This document shows positions 45,477 to 52,893 of a stretch of DNA of 64,000 bases, in pieces. Origin of the DNA: an uncultured Cytophagaceae bacterium (GTDB taxonomy: Bacteria; Bacteroidota; Bacteroidia; Cytophagales; Spirosomataceae). Position numbers and translations under genes: made by a program. The notes under the pieces are model-generated. The model did not search any database. It saw only the letters and a program-made list of their open reading frames with translations, and was not told the DNA's origin. The DNA is taken from the NCBI GenBank assembly GCA_903898715.1, contig CAIUGL010000077.1:1-64000 (forward strand), read 5' to 3'. How positions within the stretch are numbered: position 1 is the stretch's first letter; each line of letters starts with the position of its first letter.

Positions 45477-46084
45477 ATTCCTAGTGGCATTTGCTTTGAC
45501 TCAAGAATAAAAGGCTTGAGTAATTGGTATACATGGTAAATAGGCAATCCCATGACGGTATAGAAGGAACCTTCTAATTTTTCAATGCCGGCCATGCCAA
45601 TAAAATCTTGAACACCGTAGGCGCCTGCTTTATCTAGCGAAGCCCCTCCGCGCACATACCATTCCATCTCCCAATCGGCCAATTCCCGAAAACGTACCCA
45701 AGCAGAATCCGACGCGGTAACCAATCCATTAGGACTCGCCAAAGCGATTCCAGTAACTACTTCATGTGTTTTTCCAGATAATTTTTGAAGCATCCGCAAC
45801 GCATCTTGCTTGTCGGCAGGCTTATTCAAAATTTCATTTTCCAATATCACCACCGTATCCGCAGCTAGCACTAATGAATTTCCACAGCTTTCGATGAGCG
45901 CTTGAGCTTTACGCTCGGCTAACATAACCGGAACTTGTTGTGGGGGAATATCAGCAGAAAATGACTCATCCACATCTGACGGCAAGACAGCGAATTGAAA
46001 ACCGGCTTGGGTCAAAATCTCTTTTCTACGTGGGGAATTTGATGCGAGTATAAAAGGTAATTGAAGGCTAAATGAATCATGCAT
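45473..46084 (-). CDS. maf: Maf family nucleoside triphosphate pyrophosphatase
   Basis: 203 residues from ATG 46084 (a TTG two codons earlier is possible). FILASNSPRRKEILTQAGF is the Maf signature, DESFSADIPPQQVPVMLAERKA and VLAADTVVILENEILNKP hold the metal-binding Asp and Glu, and DKAGAYGVQDFIGMAGIEKLEGSFYTVMGLP is the C-terminal block. It hydrolyses non-canonical or canonical NTPs (dTTP/UTP type by YhdE-like pattern), possibly linked to septum control. Confidence 0.95.
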   Translation of the reverse strand: MHDSFSLQLPFILASNSPRRKEILTQAGFQFAVLPSDVDESFSADIPPQQVPVMLAERKAQALIESCGNSLVLAADTVVILENEILNKPADKQDALRMLQKLSGKTHEVVTGIALASPNGLVTASDSAWVRFRELADWEMEWYVRGGASLDKAGAYGVQDFIGMAGIEKLEGSFYTVMGLPIYHVYQLLKPFILESKQMPLGI

Positions 46085-46136
46085 GTTCAAAAATAAGATT
46101 TAATCAGACGTTATTAAAAAGAAATTTTAAAAACAT

Positions 46137-46166
46137 TTGCATTTAATGTAATTACATTTAATTTTG
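46137..46166 (+). promoter_or_regulatory. marR promoter with an operator palindrome in its spacer
   Basis: TTG (46137-46139), a 19-bp spacer, and TAATTTTG (46159-46166). The spacer contains the perfect 14-bp palindrome AATGTAATTACATT (46145-46158), which ends directly against the -7 box; the symmetry extends with one mismatch to 46141-46162. This is an ideal autorepression site for the MarR protein encoded 19 bp downstream. Confidence 0.75.
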
Positions 46167-46184
46167 CAACATCAAATTTCAAGA

Positions 46185-46649
46185 ATGGGAATTTCGGAGG
46201 ATTTAAAACAAAGCAAATTTAATACGCTTACAGGCAAGGCGGTTGTAAATATCATCTATACAGGCAACTGGATGATGCAACAAACGCACGATTTATTAAA
46301 ACCTTTTGGCTTGACTCCTCAACAATACAATGTGCTCCGTATTTTACGGGGACAACAAAATAATCCCATAACCGTTTTAGGTATCACGGAACGCATGTTG
46401 GACAAAATGTCAAATGCTTCGCGCCTTGTCGATAAACTTTTAGAAAAGAAATTAGTTCTAAGACGAGAATGTCCACAAGACCGTCGGGCTGTTGATGTGA
46501 TTATTTTGCCTGCTGGCTTAACCTTATTGGAAGAAATTGATCAGATTCAACTGGAATGGGAAAAGAACTTCCAAAGAATTGACCAAGAAAAAATGGACAC
46601 ATTGAATGAACTCTTGGATGAATTTAGACACGTATTTACTAACAATTAA
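46185..46649 (+). CDS. MarR family transcriptional regulator
   Basis: 154 residues from ATG 46185 (the TTG at 46164 overlaps the promoter box). Winged helix-turn-helix: LLKPFGLTPQQYNVLRILRGQ, ITVLGITERMLDKMSNASRLVDKLLEKKLVLRRECPQDRRAVDVII, which is the typical recognition helix and wing. It probably represses its own operon with yceI, 12 bp downstream, and possibly the nitroreductase. The ligand is unknown; such sets often respond to redox-active or aromatic compounds. Confidence 0.93.
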   Translation: MGISEDLKQSKFNTLTGKAVVNIIYTGNWMMQQTHDLLKPFGLTPQQYNVLRILRGQQNNPITVLGITERMLDKMSNASRLVDKLLEKKLVLRRECPQDRRAVDVIILPAGLTLLEEIDQIQLEWEKNFQRIDQEKMDTLNELLDEFRHVFTNN

Positions 46650-46661
46650 ACAATAAATAAA

Positions 46662-47228
46662 ATGAAAAAAGTAAGCCTAGTTTTAGCCGCTCTTGTGATG
46701 AGCATCTCTTCTTTTGCAGCACCAAAACCTGTAAAAGTTAACGCAGCATCTAGCTCAATCGCTTGGTATGCAGAAAAAGTAACTGGTAAGCACAACGGAA
46801 CTGTAGCAATCTCTGCAGGCGCTTTGAATGTAGATGGCAACAAATTAGTTGGCGGTAACTTCACAATTGATTTGAAAACAATCAAGGCATTAGACATTAC
46901 AGATCCTAACTACAACCAAAAGTTCATCGGTCACATTTCTTCAGGAGACTTTTTTGAAGTGGAGAAATTCCCAACGGCTACTTTTGTGATCACAAAAATC
47001 GCAGGTAACCAAATCACTGGAAATTTGACAATCAAAGGGATCACAAAATCTATTTCTTTCCCAGCTGAAATTTCAGTAAAAGGAGGAAAGGTAGCTGCTA
47101 AAGCATCAATCACGATTGACCGTACGGATTACAATATCCAATATGGTTCGAAAAAATTCTTTGATTCAATTGGCGACAAGGCGATCATGGATGATTTCAA
47201 ATTAGTTGTTTCTTTAGTTAGCGAGTAA
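46662..47228 (+). CDS. YceI family periplasmic protein
   Basis: 188 residues with a signal peptide (ends SFAA near 20) and the YceI lipocalin-like beta barrel: SSIAWYAEKVTGKHNGTVAI, NKLVGGNFTIDLKTIKA, KFPTATFVITKI, GNLTIKGITKSISFPAEI. The family binds isoprenoid quinone-like lipids; its physiological role is unclear. It lies 12 bp after marR, is probably cotranscribed with it, and is followed by a terminator. Confidence 0.93.
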   Translation: MKKVSLVLAALVMSISSFAAPKPVKVNAASSSIAWYAEKVTGKHNGTVAISAGALNVDGNKLVGGNFTIDLKTIKALDITDPNYNQKFIGHISSGDFFEVEKFPTATFVITKIAGNQITGNLTIKGITKSISFPAEISVKGGKVAAKASITIDRTDYNIQYGSKKFFDSIGDKAIMDDFKLVVSLVSE

Positions 47229-47242
47229 TTCAATCCGCTTTC

Positions 47243-47280
47243 AAGCCGAGGGTTACTAAGTAATCCTCGGCTTATTTTTT
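47243..47280 (+). terminator. Terminator after yceI
   Basis: AAGCCGAGG / CCTCGGCTT with an inner extension (14 bp in total, one G-U pair) and a T-run. Confidence 0.88.
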
Positions 47281-47297
47281 ACTTTAAAATCAACAAT

Positions 47298-47927
47298 ATG
47301 TCTTTAATTAATGATTTATCTTGGCGATATGCAGCCAAGCGCATGAATGGAAATAAGGTTTCAGCCGAAAAAATTGAAAGCTTATTAGATGCAATCCGCC
47401 TTTCAGCATCTGGTTTTGGTTTACAGCCCTATCACATTTTTGTTATTGAGAACCCCGAATTACGGGCACAGATTCAACCGATAGCGTATGGCCAACCGCA
47501 AGTAACGGAATCTTCGCATCTATTGGTTTTTGCCGCATGGAACGAAGTGACAGAGGAAAAAATCGATTCATTTATTCAATTGGTTTCGGAGACACGCAAC
47601 GCTCCTTTGGAAGCATTAGCGGATTACCGTGGTGCAATTGCAGGAAGTATGTTAAGACTTACTCCAGCAGCACAAGCGAATTGGGCTGATCGCCAAGTCT
47701 ATTTAGCTATGGGTACTGCCCTGGCAGCTGCTGCTGAATTACAGATTGATTCAACTCCTATGGAAGGATTTATGCCTGCTAAATTGGATGAATTGTTAGA
47801 TTTAGCTTCTCAAGGCTTACACTCTGTATTGATGCTCGCAGTAGGCGAACGTGATGCAGATGCAGACTTCATGGCTAAGGCTAAAAAAGTGCGTTATGCC
47901 AAAGAAAAACTATTTATTCGCATGTAA
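47298..47927 (+). CDS. Nitroreductase family oxidoreductase (NfsB-like)
   Basis: 209 residues. FMN-binding features of the family: LSWRYAAKRMNGNKVS, IRLSASGFGLQPYHIFVIEN, DRQVYLAMGTALAAAAELQIDSTPMEGF and the C-terminal VGERDADADFMAKAKKVRYAKEKLF. It resembles NAD(P)H-dependent nitroreductases/dihydropteridine reductases. It starts 18 bp after the yceI terminator, and I see no strong promoter box, so it may be expressed by read-through under the same MarR control. Confidence 0.9.
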   Translation: MSLINDLSWRYAAKRMNGNKVSAEKIESLLDAIRLSASGFGLQPYHIFVIENPELRAQIQPIAYGQPQVTESSHLLVFAAWNEVTEEKIDSFIQLVSETRNAPLEALADYRGAIAGSMLRLTPAAQANWADRQVYLAMGTALAAAAELQIDSTPMEGFMPAKLDELLDLASQGLHSVLMLAVGERDADADFMAKAKKVRYAKEKLFIRM

Positions 47928-47947
47928 TCGAATGTAGTATCGTTTTC

Positions 47948-47976
47948 AAAAGGCTCCTTCGGGAGCCTTTTTTTTT
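47948..47976 (+). terminator. Terminator after the nitroreductase gene
   Basis: AAAGGCTCC / GGAGCCTTT with a TTCG-type loop and eight or more T residues. Confidence 0.92.
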
Positions 47977-48100
47977 ATCAGTTTTTCAGTCAAATACAGA
48001 ATGAACAAGTCATAATTTGAATGAGCATTTACAGGTGACCCCGCTACTTTTATACTGCCATCGCGACGCAAATCAAATTCACCTTTAAACATGAAAATCA

Positions 48101-48277
48101 ATGAAAAATGACTGGATTACCCTAGATAATTTTAGCAACTATGAACTTAGTTGGCATGAACAAATGCACATCGAAGCAGGAGGTTTTTGGGAGGTAGTTG
48201 GCATAATCTGTGGCGTTTTAGCCGTTGTCGCTATTGTCTATTTAATTGGTGGTGCTGCCGTCATCTTAGCACTTTAA
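48101..48277 (+). CDS. Double-glycine leader peptide A (bacteriocin-like, hydrophobic)
   Basis: 58 residues, read directly from codons. The leader (1-28) ends ELSWHEQMHIEAGG, matching the LS..EM..I..GG pattern of substrates of C39-peptidase ABC exporters; cleavage is expected after Gly27-Gly28. The mature part (29-58) is 30 residues, very hydrophobic, with one Cys (Cys37) and a GxxxG motif (Gly34-Ile-Ile-Cys-Gly38). Upstream, a six-codon frame ATG...TGA (48091-48111) overlaps this start. Peptide B follows 23 bp later. No exporter gene is nearby. The combination suggests one half of a two-peptide bacteriocin or a secreted signal; activity is not shown. Confidence 0.75.
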   Translation: MKNDWITLDNFSNYELSWHEQMHIEAGGFWEVVGIICGVLAVVAIVYLIGGAAVILAL

Positions 48278-48300
48278 CGCATCGTATAATCGAACATAAC

Positions 48301-48477
48301 ATGGAACTAGAAAAATTCAATAGACTCGAATTGAGTCAGCAGGAGATGCATGAAATCTCCGGAGGAAATTGGTGGTCTGATTTCAAATCAGGCTTTGAAG
48401 AGGGATTCAATTGGGCCATTGGCGTCATTAGAGATTTGATTTCCTTTTCAGATGAATTAAAAACACTAGCTAAATAA
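48301..48477 (+). CDS. Double-glycine leader peptide B (bacteriocin-like, amphipathic)
   Basis: 58 residues from ATG 48301; the open frame extends to 48187 but that part lies inside gene A in another frame. The leader (1-22) reads RLELSQQEMHEISGG, an excellent double-glycine leader. The mature part (23-58), starting NWWSDFKSG, is 36 residues, Trp-rich, amphipathic, with GxxxG (Gly31-Phe-Glu-Glu-Gly35) and a charged C-terminal helix ending KTLAK. The size, leader and GxxxG match the partner of peptide A. The next gene begins 1 nt after its stop. Known in class IIb bacteriocins: both peptides have GxxxG and act together; here this is inference. Confidence 0.82.
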   Translation: MELEKFNRLELSQQEMHEISGGNWWSDFKSGFEEGFNWAIGVIRDLISFSDELKTLAK

Positions 48478-48478
48478 G

Positions 48479-48739
48479 ATGAATCAAGATCCGATCCGTG
48501 AACTACAGGCTAAAATCAATCATCAAAAACAATTGATTTCAGAAACACATACAAACAAAAACCAAACAATCGAATTAACGATTAATGGTCATTTCGAAAT
48601 AACGAAACTGTATATCTTGCCGGAAGTGGCACACGAAACGTTGGCGATGGATTTACCTAGTATCCTTACCGAAGGAATTAAATCTGTGAGTGAAAAAATT
48701 CACCAAGTATTGATGGAATTTCAAGCAGCCAACTCATAA
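48479..48739 (+). CDS. YbaB/EbfC-like small protein in the peptide operon
   Basis: 86 residues, starting 1 nt after the stop of peptide B. An N-terminal helix (IRELQAKINHQKQLISE) is followed by a beta hairpin TIELTINGHFEITKLYILPE and a C-terminal helix (LTEGIKSVSEKIHQVLMEFQ). This order, and the TINGxxxxxxxxIxPE pattern, resemble the nucleoid-associated YbaB/EbfC family. The position suggests a role for the peptides, such as immunity, folding or control, rather than the usual recR linkage. The fold assignment is from pattern only. Confidence 0.6.
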   Translation: MNQDPIRELQAKINHQKQLISETHTNKNQTIELTINGHFEITKLYILPEVAHETLAMDLPSILTEGIKSVSEKIHQVLMEFQAANS

Positions 48740-48750
48740 GTTGGCTGCTT
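48723..48750. terminator. Hairpin covering the stop codons of two convergent genes
   Basis: Perfect 12-bp stem AAGCAGCCAACT / AGTTGGCTGCTT with a 4-nt loop. It contains the stop codon of the YbaB-like gene and reaches that of the XRE gene. There is no T-run, so termination may be partial. Confidence 0.5.
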
Positions 48751-48940
48751 ACATTAACTCCCGAACATCCACCTTAAAATAATCGGCAATTGCTTGCAAT
48801 CTCTCTACGCTTAATTTGGTTTTTCCCGCCTCAATTTTAGCATACGTACTTTGCGTGATTTTTAAATTAAATGCAACGGCCTCTTGCGAAATGTGGCGTT
48901 CTTCCCGTAAAGTTCGTAGGTTAATGAGTAGCTGGGACAT
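48749..48940 (-). CDS. Small XRE-family helix-turn-helix regulator
   Basis: 63 residues from ATG 48940 (a start 7 codons earlier is possible). The whole protein is one HTH_3 domain: LRTLREERHISQEAVAFNLK, ITQSTYAKIEAGKTKLSVERLQAIADYFKVDVREL. It is convergent with the peptide operon and ends 9 bp from it, making it a candidate regulator. No effector domain is attached. Confidence 0.88.
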   Translation of the reverse strand: MSQLLINLRTLREERHISQEAVAFNLKITQSTYAKIEAGKTKLSVERLQAIADYFKVDVRELM

Positions 48941-49019
48941 CTTCGATTTGGATAAAAACAAATCTACACGAATCTAGCAGGCATCAAAGCGAAAAAACTG
49001 ATTATAAAAATCAGTTGAC

Positions 49020-50462
49020 TTATAAATTTAGGAACTCATCCAATGAAACCACAGGGCTTAAACCTAATTTGGCACCTTCACGCACAAGTAGATCCCATCC
49101 TGAAGCTAAGTCATTTCGGATATGACCTTCTAAAATCGCTTCGCGAATAGTGACTTTAATTTGACCAATTTCTTTGCCGGGTCCTAAATCAAACACGTGC
49201 ATAATGATCTCTCCCGTAATAACAGGCTGGAAATTTCGTAATGAATCGCTCGCTTCAACTTCTTTCAATTTCAACTCGACGATATCGAAATTTCGTAAAT
49301 ACCGTTTGACTTTATCCCCGTTTTTTGAGGTAATGTCAGCCCTGCAAAGTGTCATTAAAGCCTCCAACTCCTCCCCTGCTTCGAACAATAAACGGCGTAA
49401 AGCGGAATCAGTAATTTCTTCTTTGGAGAGTGCAATGGGTCTAAGGTGTAAACGGACTAATTTTTGCACCAACTTCATTTTTTCGTTCAAAGGCAATTTG
49501 AAGCGCTTAAATATCGCAGGAACCTGTCGTGCTCCCATTTCTTCATGGCCATGAAACGTCCAGCCTTTCCCCTGCACAAAACGTTTTGTTTGAGGTTTCG
49601 CAATATCATGCAAAATCGCCGCCCAACGCCACCACAAGTCATTGGTATGTAAGGCAATATTATCCAGCACTTGAAGTGTATGGTAAAAATTATCCTTGTG
49701 ACCCTTTCCATCCTCTGTATCCACCCCCTTCAATTTCATGAATTCAGGAAAAATAAGCGGTAAAATCCCACAGGCATCTAATAACAAAAAGCCGTATGAA
49801 GGCTTTTGACATAAAATAATCTTGTTCAATTCATCTGTAATGCGCTCCATAGAGATAATCGACAAACGATCTTTCTCTGTTTGAAGTGCATCAAAAGTCT
49901 CCGGTAAAATATCAAAGCCTAATTGACTTGCAAAGCGAATGGCGCGCATCATACGTAAGGGATCATCCGAAAACGTAATGCCAGGCGCCAAAGGAGTTCG
50001 AATGCATTTAGCCTCAATATCCGCTATACCGCCAAATGGATCAAGTAAATGTCCCCAATTAGCCTCATTCAATTGAACGGCTAACGCATTGATGGTGAAG
50101 TCACGCCGATTTTGATCATCCGCTAATGTGCCTTCCATGACGAGCGGTTTGCGCGAATCGCGCTGATAGGACTCTTTTCGGGCACCCACAAACTCAAGCT
50201 CCCAATCATCTACCTTTAACATCGCCGTACCAAAATTCTTAAATATAGACACTGCGTGATCAGGCAATTCAAACTCCCGAGCAACTTGCTCAGCGAGTTC
50301 AATACCGGAACCAATACAAACAATGTCGATATCCTTACATGGCCGACCTAATATATGGTCTCTCACATAACCTCCTACCACATACGCATCGATGTTCAAT
50401 CGATCTGCCGCTTGTCCAATCCGTTTAAATATACCTTCCTCGATGATGGCTAATCCCTGCAT
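49020..50462 (-). CDS. cca: CCA tRNA nucleotidyltransferase with HD domain
   Basis: 480 residues. The nucleotidyltransferase head has AYVVGGYVRDHILGRPCKDIDIVCIG with the metal-binding DxD; RRDFTINALAVQLNE and DDPLRMMRAIRFASQLGF follow. The HD domain is in the second half (HTNDLWWRWAAILHDIAKPQTK). It adds or repairs CCA on tRNA 3' ends, as required by the tRNA-Glu here, which does not encode CCA. It starts 2 nt after the sua5 stop. Confidence 0.95.
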   Translation of the reverse strand: MQGLAIIEEGIFKRIGQAADRLNIDAYVVGGYVRDHILGRPCKDIDIVCIGSGIELAEQVAREFELPDHAVSIFKNFGTAMLKVDDWELEFVGARKESYQRDSRKPLVMEGTLADDQNRRDFTINALAVQLNEANWGHLLDPFGGIADIEAKCIRTPLAPGITFSDDPLRMMRAIRFASQLGFDILPETFDALQTEKDRLSIISMERITDELNKIILCQKPSYGFLLLDACGILPLIFPEFMKLKGVDTEDGKGHKDNFYHTLQVLDNIALHTNDLWWRWAAILHDIAKPQTKRFVQGKGWTFHGHEEMGARQVPAIFKRFKLPLNEKMKLVQKLVRLHLRPIALSKEEITDSALRRLLFEAGEELEALMTLCRADITSKNGDKVKRYLRNFDIVELKLKEVEASDSLRNFQPVITGEIIMHVFDLGPGKEIGQIKVTIREAILEGHIRNDLASGWDLLVREGAKLGLSPVVSLDEFLNL

Positions 50463-50464
50463 AC

Positions 50465-51028
50465 TTACGATCTAATCATTGAAAATTCGCCCCCAAGCCC
50501 TAATTTGACTATTTTTGAGGGCTTAGTACCTGCTTGCTTCGCCTGAGGAGCTTGTAATATAAAATCAACCTGATCTTTTATTTCCGTTGAAATTGACGCA
50601 AAATCAATCGGTGATGGACTCCCAGATATATTGGCCGAAGTAGAAACAATTGCCCGCTGATAGCGATACACCAGGCCCTTACAAAACTCATCTTTCAGCA
50701 ACCGTATAGCAATAGAGCCATCAGGACCCAATAAATGTTTCGATACATTTTTCCCTTTGGGATAAATAACGGTCAATGGATCCTCCGCAAACTCAACCAA
50801 ATCCCAGGCAATTTCTGGCACCACCTCCACATACTCGCTTAATTGTTCAATTTTTGATATTAAAACAATCAATCCTTTCTCTGCAGGCCGTTGTTTAATT
50901 TGCCAAATTTTCTCAATCGCAGCATCATGACCCACATCACAACCCATACCCCAAATGGTATCCGTGGGATATAAAATTACTCCTCCAGCTTTTAACGATG
51001 CAATGGCATCTTGATACAGATTTTGCAT
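50465..51028 (-). CDS. tsaC: Threonylcarbamoyl-AMP synthase (Sua5/YrdC/TsaC)
   Basis: 187 residues from ATG 51028 (GTG 51037 falls inside the promoter box). ILYPTDTIWGMGCDV, IKQRPAEKGLIVLI, GSIAIRLLKD and RAIVSTSANISGSPSP are the YrdC signature. It makes threonylcarbamoyl-AMP for the t6A37 modification of tRNAs. The box TACCTTTG ends 8 bp upstream of the ATG, implying a leader of a few bases at most. Operon with cca, so both genes serve tRNA maturation. Confidence 0.94.
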   Translation of the reverse strand: MQNLYQDAIASLKAGGVILYPTDTIWGMGCDVGHDAAIEKIWQIKQRPAEKGLIVLISKIEQLSEYVEVVPEIAWDLVEFAEDPLTVIYPKGKNVSKHLLGPDGSIAIRLLKDEFCKGLVYRYQRAIVSTSANISGSPSPIDFASISTEIKDQVDFILQAPQAKQAGTKPSKIVKLGLGGEFSMIRS

Positions 51029-51036
51029 AATGGGCA

Positions 51037-51044
51037 CAAAGGTA
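51037..51044 (-). promoter_or_regulatory. -7 box of tsaC-cca
   Basis: TACCTTTG on the minus strand. The argS box (TACCTTTG, 51067-51074) faces away 22 bp off, a compact divergent pair. Confidence 0.7.
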
Positions 51045-51066
51045 GCAATGTTTACCCGTAATTGGC

Positions 51067-51074
51067 TACCTTTG
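51067..51074 (+). promoter_or_regulatory. -7 box of argS
   Basis: TACCTTTG, 34 bp before the argS ATG. Confidence 0.7.
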
Positions 51075-51108
51075 CGGTTTCAAAATCAACACGCTATTTG
51101 ATTTAAAT

Positions 51109-52893
51109 ATGTTGCAAATTCAAAATTCCCTATGTGCAAGTATCAGCCTTGGCCTTCGTCAATTGTTCGCTATTGAAGCTAGTGATCTAAGCTTACAAGA
51201 GACAAAGAAGGAGTTTGAAGGCACCTACACATTCGTCGTTTTTCCCTACACCAAACAAGCAGGCATGGCACCGCCCATGATCGCACAAAAATTAGGTGAA
51301 TTTGTGCAGGCCAATAACAACCTGGTTAGTGGTTTTCAAGTGGTACAAGGATTCTTGAATTTAAGTTTAACAGAAGAAACCTGGGTATCTATTTTGGCGG
51401 AAAGCTTGGCGGACACCCAAGCGTTCCAATTGGCTCCTAAAAAGGAGACCGTATTGATTGAATATTCCTCTCCTAATACCAACAAGCCTTTACACTTAGG
51501 CCATTTACGCAATAATTTCCTTGGTTATTCCGTCGCGCAAATCATGCAAGCGGCTGGTTATGAAGTCATTAAAACCAATTTGGTCAATGACCGAGGTATT
51601 CATATTTGCAAGTCGATGCTCGCTTACCAATTATTTGGCCAAGGAGAAACGCCTGAATCAAGTGGTACAAAAGGTGACCACCTGGTGGGTAAATATTATG
51701 TAGCTTTTGACAAAGCCTACAAAGAAGAAATTGAAACGCTTAAAAAAGCCGGCAAAACAGAAGACCAAGCAAAGGCAGAAGCTCCAATCCTAGTGCAAGC
51801 GCAGGCCATGTTACTTGCTTGGGAACAACAAGACCCGGAGGTACTCGCACTCTGGGAACGTATGAATTCGTGGGTTTTTGCCGGTTTCGAGAAATCATAC
51901 GCACAAATGGGTGTTGATTTTGACAAAATTTACCGCGAATCAAATACCTATTTATTAGGAAAACAATTGGTCGACGAAGGCCTGGACCAAGGTGTATTCT
52001 ATAAAAAACCAGACGGTTCTGTTTGGATTAATTTAGAAGCAGAAGGGCTGGATGAAAAACTAGTCTTGCGTAAAGATGGAACTTCCGTATATATCACTCA
52101 GGACATGGGGACGGCCCAGTTAAAATACGGTGATTTTGGCGCTAAACAGTCTATTTATGTCGTTGGTAACGAACAAGACTATCATTTCGAAGTGCTTTTC
52201 CACATTCTAAAAAAATTGAATAAACCATTCTCCACTGGTAATTTCCACCTTTCTTATGGGATGGTTGATTTGCCTAGCGGAAAAATGAAGTCAAGAGAGG
52301 GCACGGTTGTGGATGCTGATGATTTGATGGCTGAGATGGTGCAAACGGCCAAAGACCGCACCTTGGAACTTGGGAAAATAGACGGGTTTTCGGACGAAGA
52401 ATCAAATGCTTTATTTAACCAATTGGGCATGGGAGCGCTGAAATATTTCTTATTGAAAGTAGATCCTAAAAAACGCATGCTATTTAATCCGGCAGAATCC
52501 ATTGATTTTCAAGGGAATACGGGGCCATTTATCCAATATACACATGCCCGCATCAAATCAATTATTCGCAAAGCGACCGAATTGAACCTGAACACAACTT
52601 GGGCAGTTGGCCCATCAATTACCCTAGCGGCTGCCGAAAAAGAATTAGTCTATTTAGTTGCTCAATATAAATTGAAAATTGAAGAAGCGGCTACGCAATT
52701 AGCTCCTTCGGTCATCGCACAATACGTGTATGATTTGGCAAAGGAATTCAATAAATTTTACAATGAATTGAGCATCATTAATGAAGAAGATGAAACGAAA
52801 CAAAAGATTCGCTTATCTTTAGTGGAGCTAACCGGCAAAACAATTCAGCAAGCCGCGAAGTTATTAGGAGTAATCGTCCCAGAACGGATGTAA
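51109..52893 (+). CDS. argS: Arginyl-tRNA synthetase
   Basis: 594 residues. The N-terminal Arg-tRNA-synt domain is followed by EYSSPNTNKPLHLGHLRNNFLG (HIGH as HLGH), YVVGNEQDYHFEVLFHIL, SYGMVDLPSGKMKSREGTVVD (KMSKS as KMKSR) and the C-terminal DALR anticodon domain, with GPFIQYTHARIKSIIRKA. The two following genes are packed against it: gpx begins at the next base after the stop, and menA 2 nt after gpx. Confidence 0.97.
   Translation: MLQIQNSLCASISLGLRQLFAIEASDLSLQETKKEFEGTYTFVVFPYTKQAGMAPPMIAQKLGEFVQANNNLVSGFQVVQGFLNLSLTEETWVSILAESLADTQAFQLAPKKETVLIEYSSPNTNKPLHLGHLRNNFLGYSVAQIMQAAGYEVIKTNLVNDRGIHICKSMLAYQLFGQGETPESSGTKGDHLVGKYYVAFDKAYKEEIETLKKAGKTEDQAKAEAPILVQAQAMLLAWEQQDPEVLALWERMNSWVFAGFEKSYAQMGVDFDKIYRESNTYLLGKQLVDEGLDQGVFYKKPDGSVWINLEAEGLDEKLVLRKDGTSVYITQDMGTAQLKYGDFGAKQSIYVVGNEQDYHFEVLFHILKKLNKPFSTGNFHLSYGMVDLPSGKMKSREGTVVDADDLMAEMVQTAKDRTLELGKIDGFSDEESNALFNQLGMGALKYFLLKVDPKKRMLFNPAESIDFQGNTGPFIQYTHARIKSIIRKATELNLNTTWAVGPSITLAAAEKELVYLVAQYKLKIEEAATQLAPSVIAQYVYDLAKEFNKFYNELSIINEEDETKQKIRLSLVELTGKTIQQAAKLLGVIVPERM

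Noticed and set aside
48187-48300. N-terminal extension of peptide B
   Set aside because: These codons lie inside gene A in another frame; the double-glycine leader starts at the ATG at 48301.
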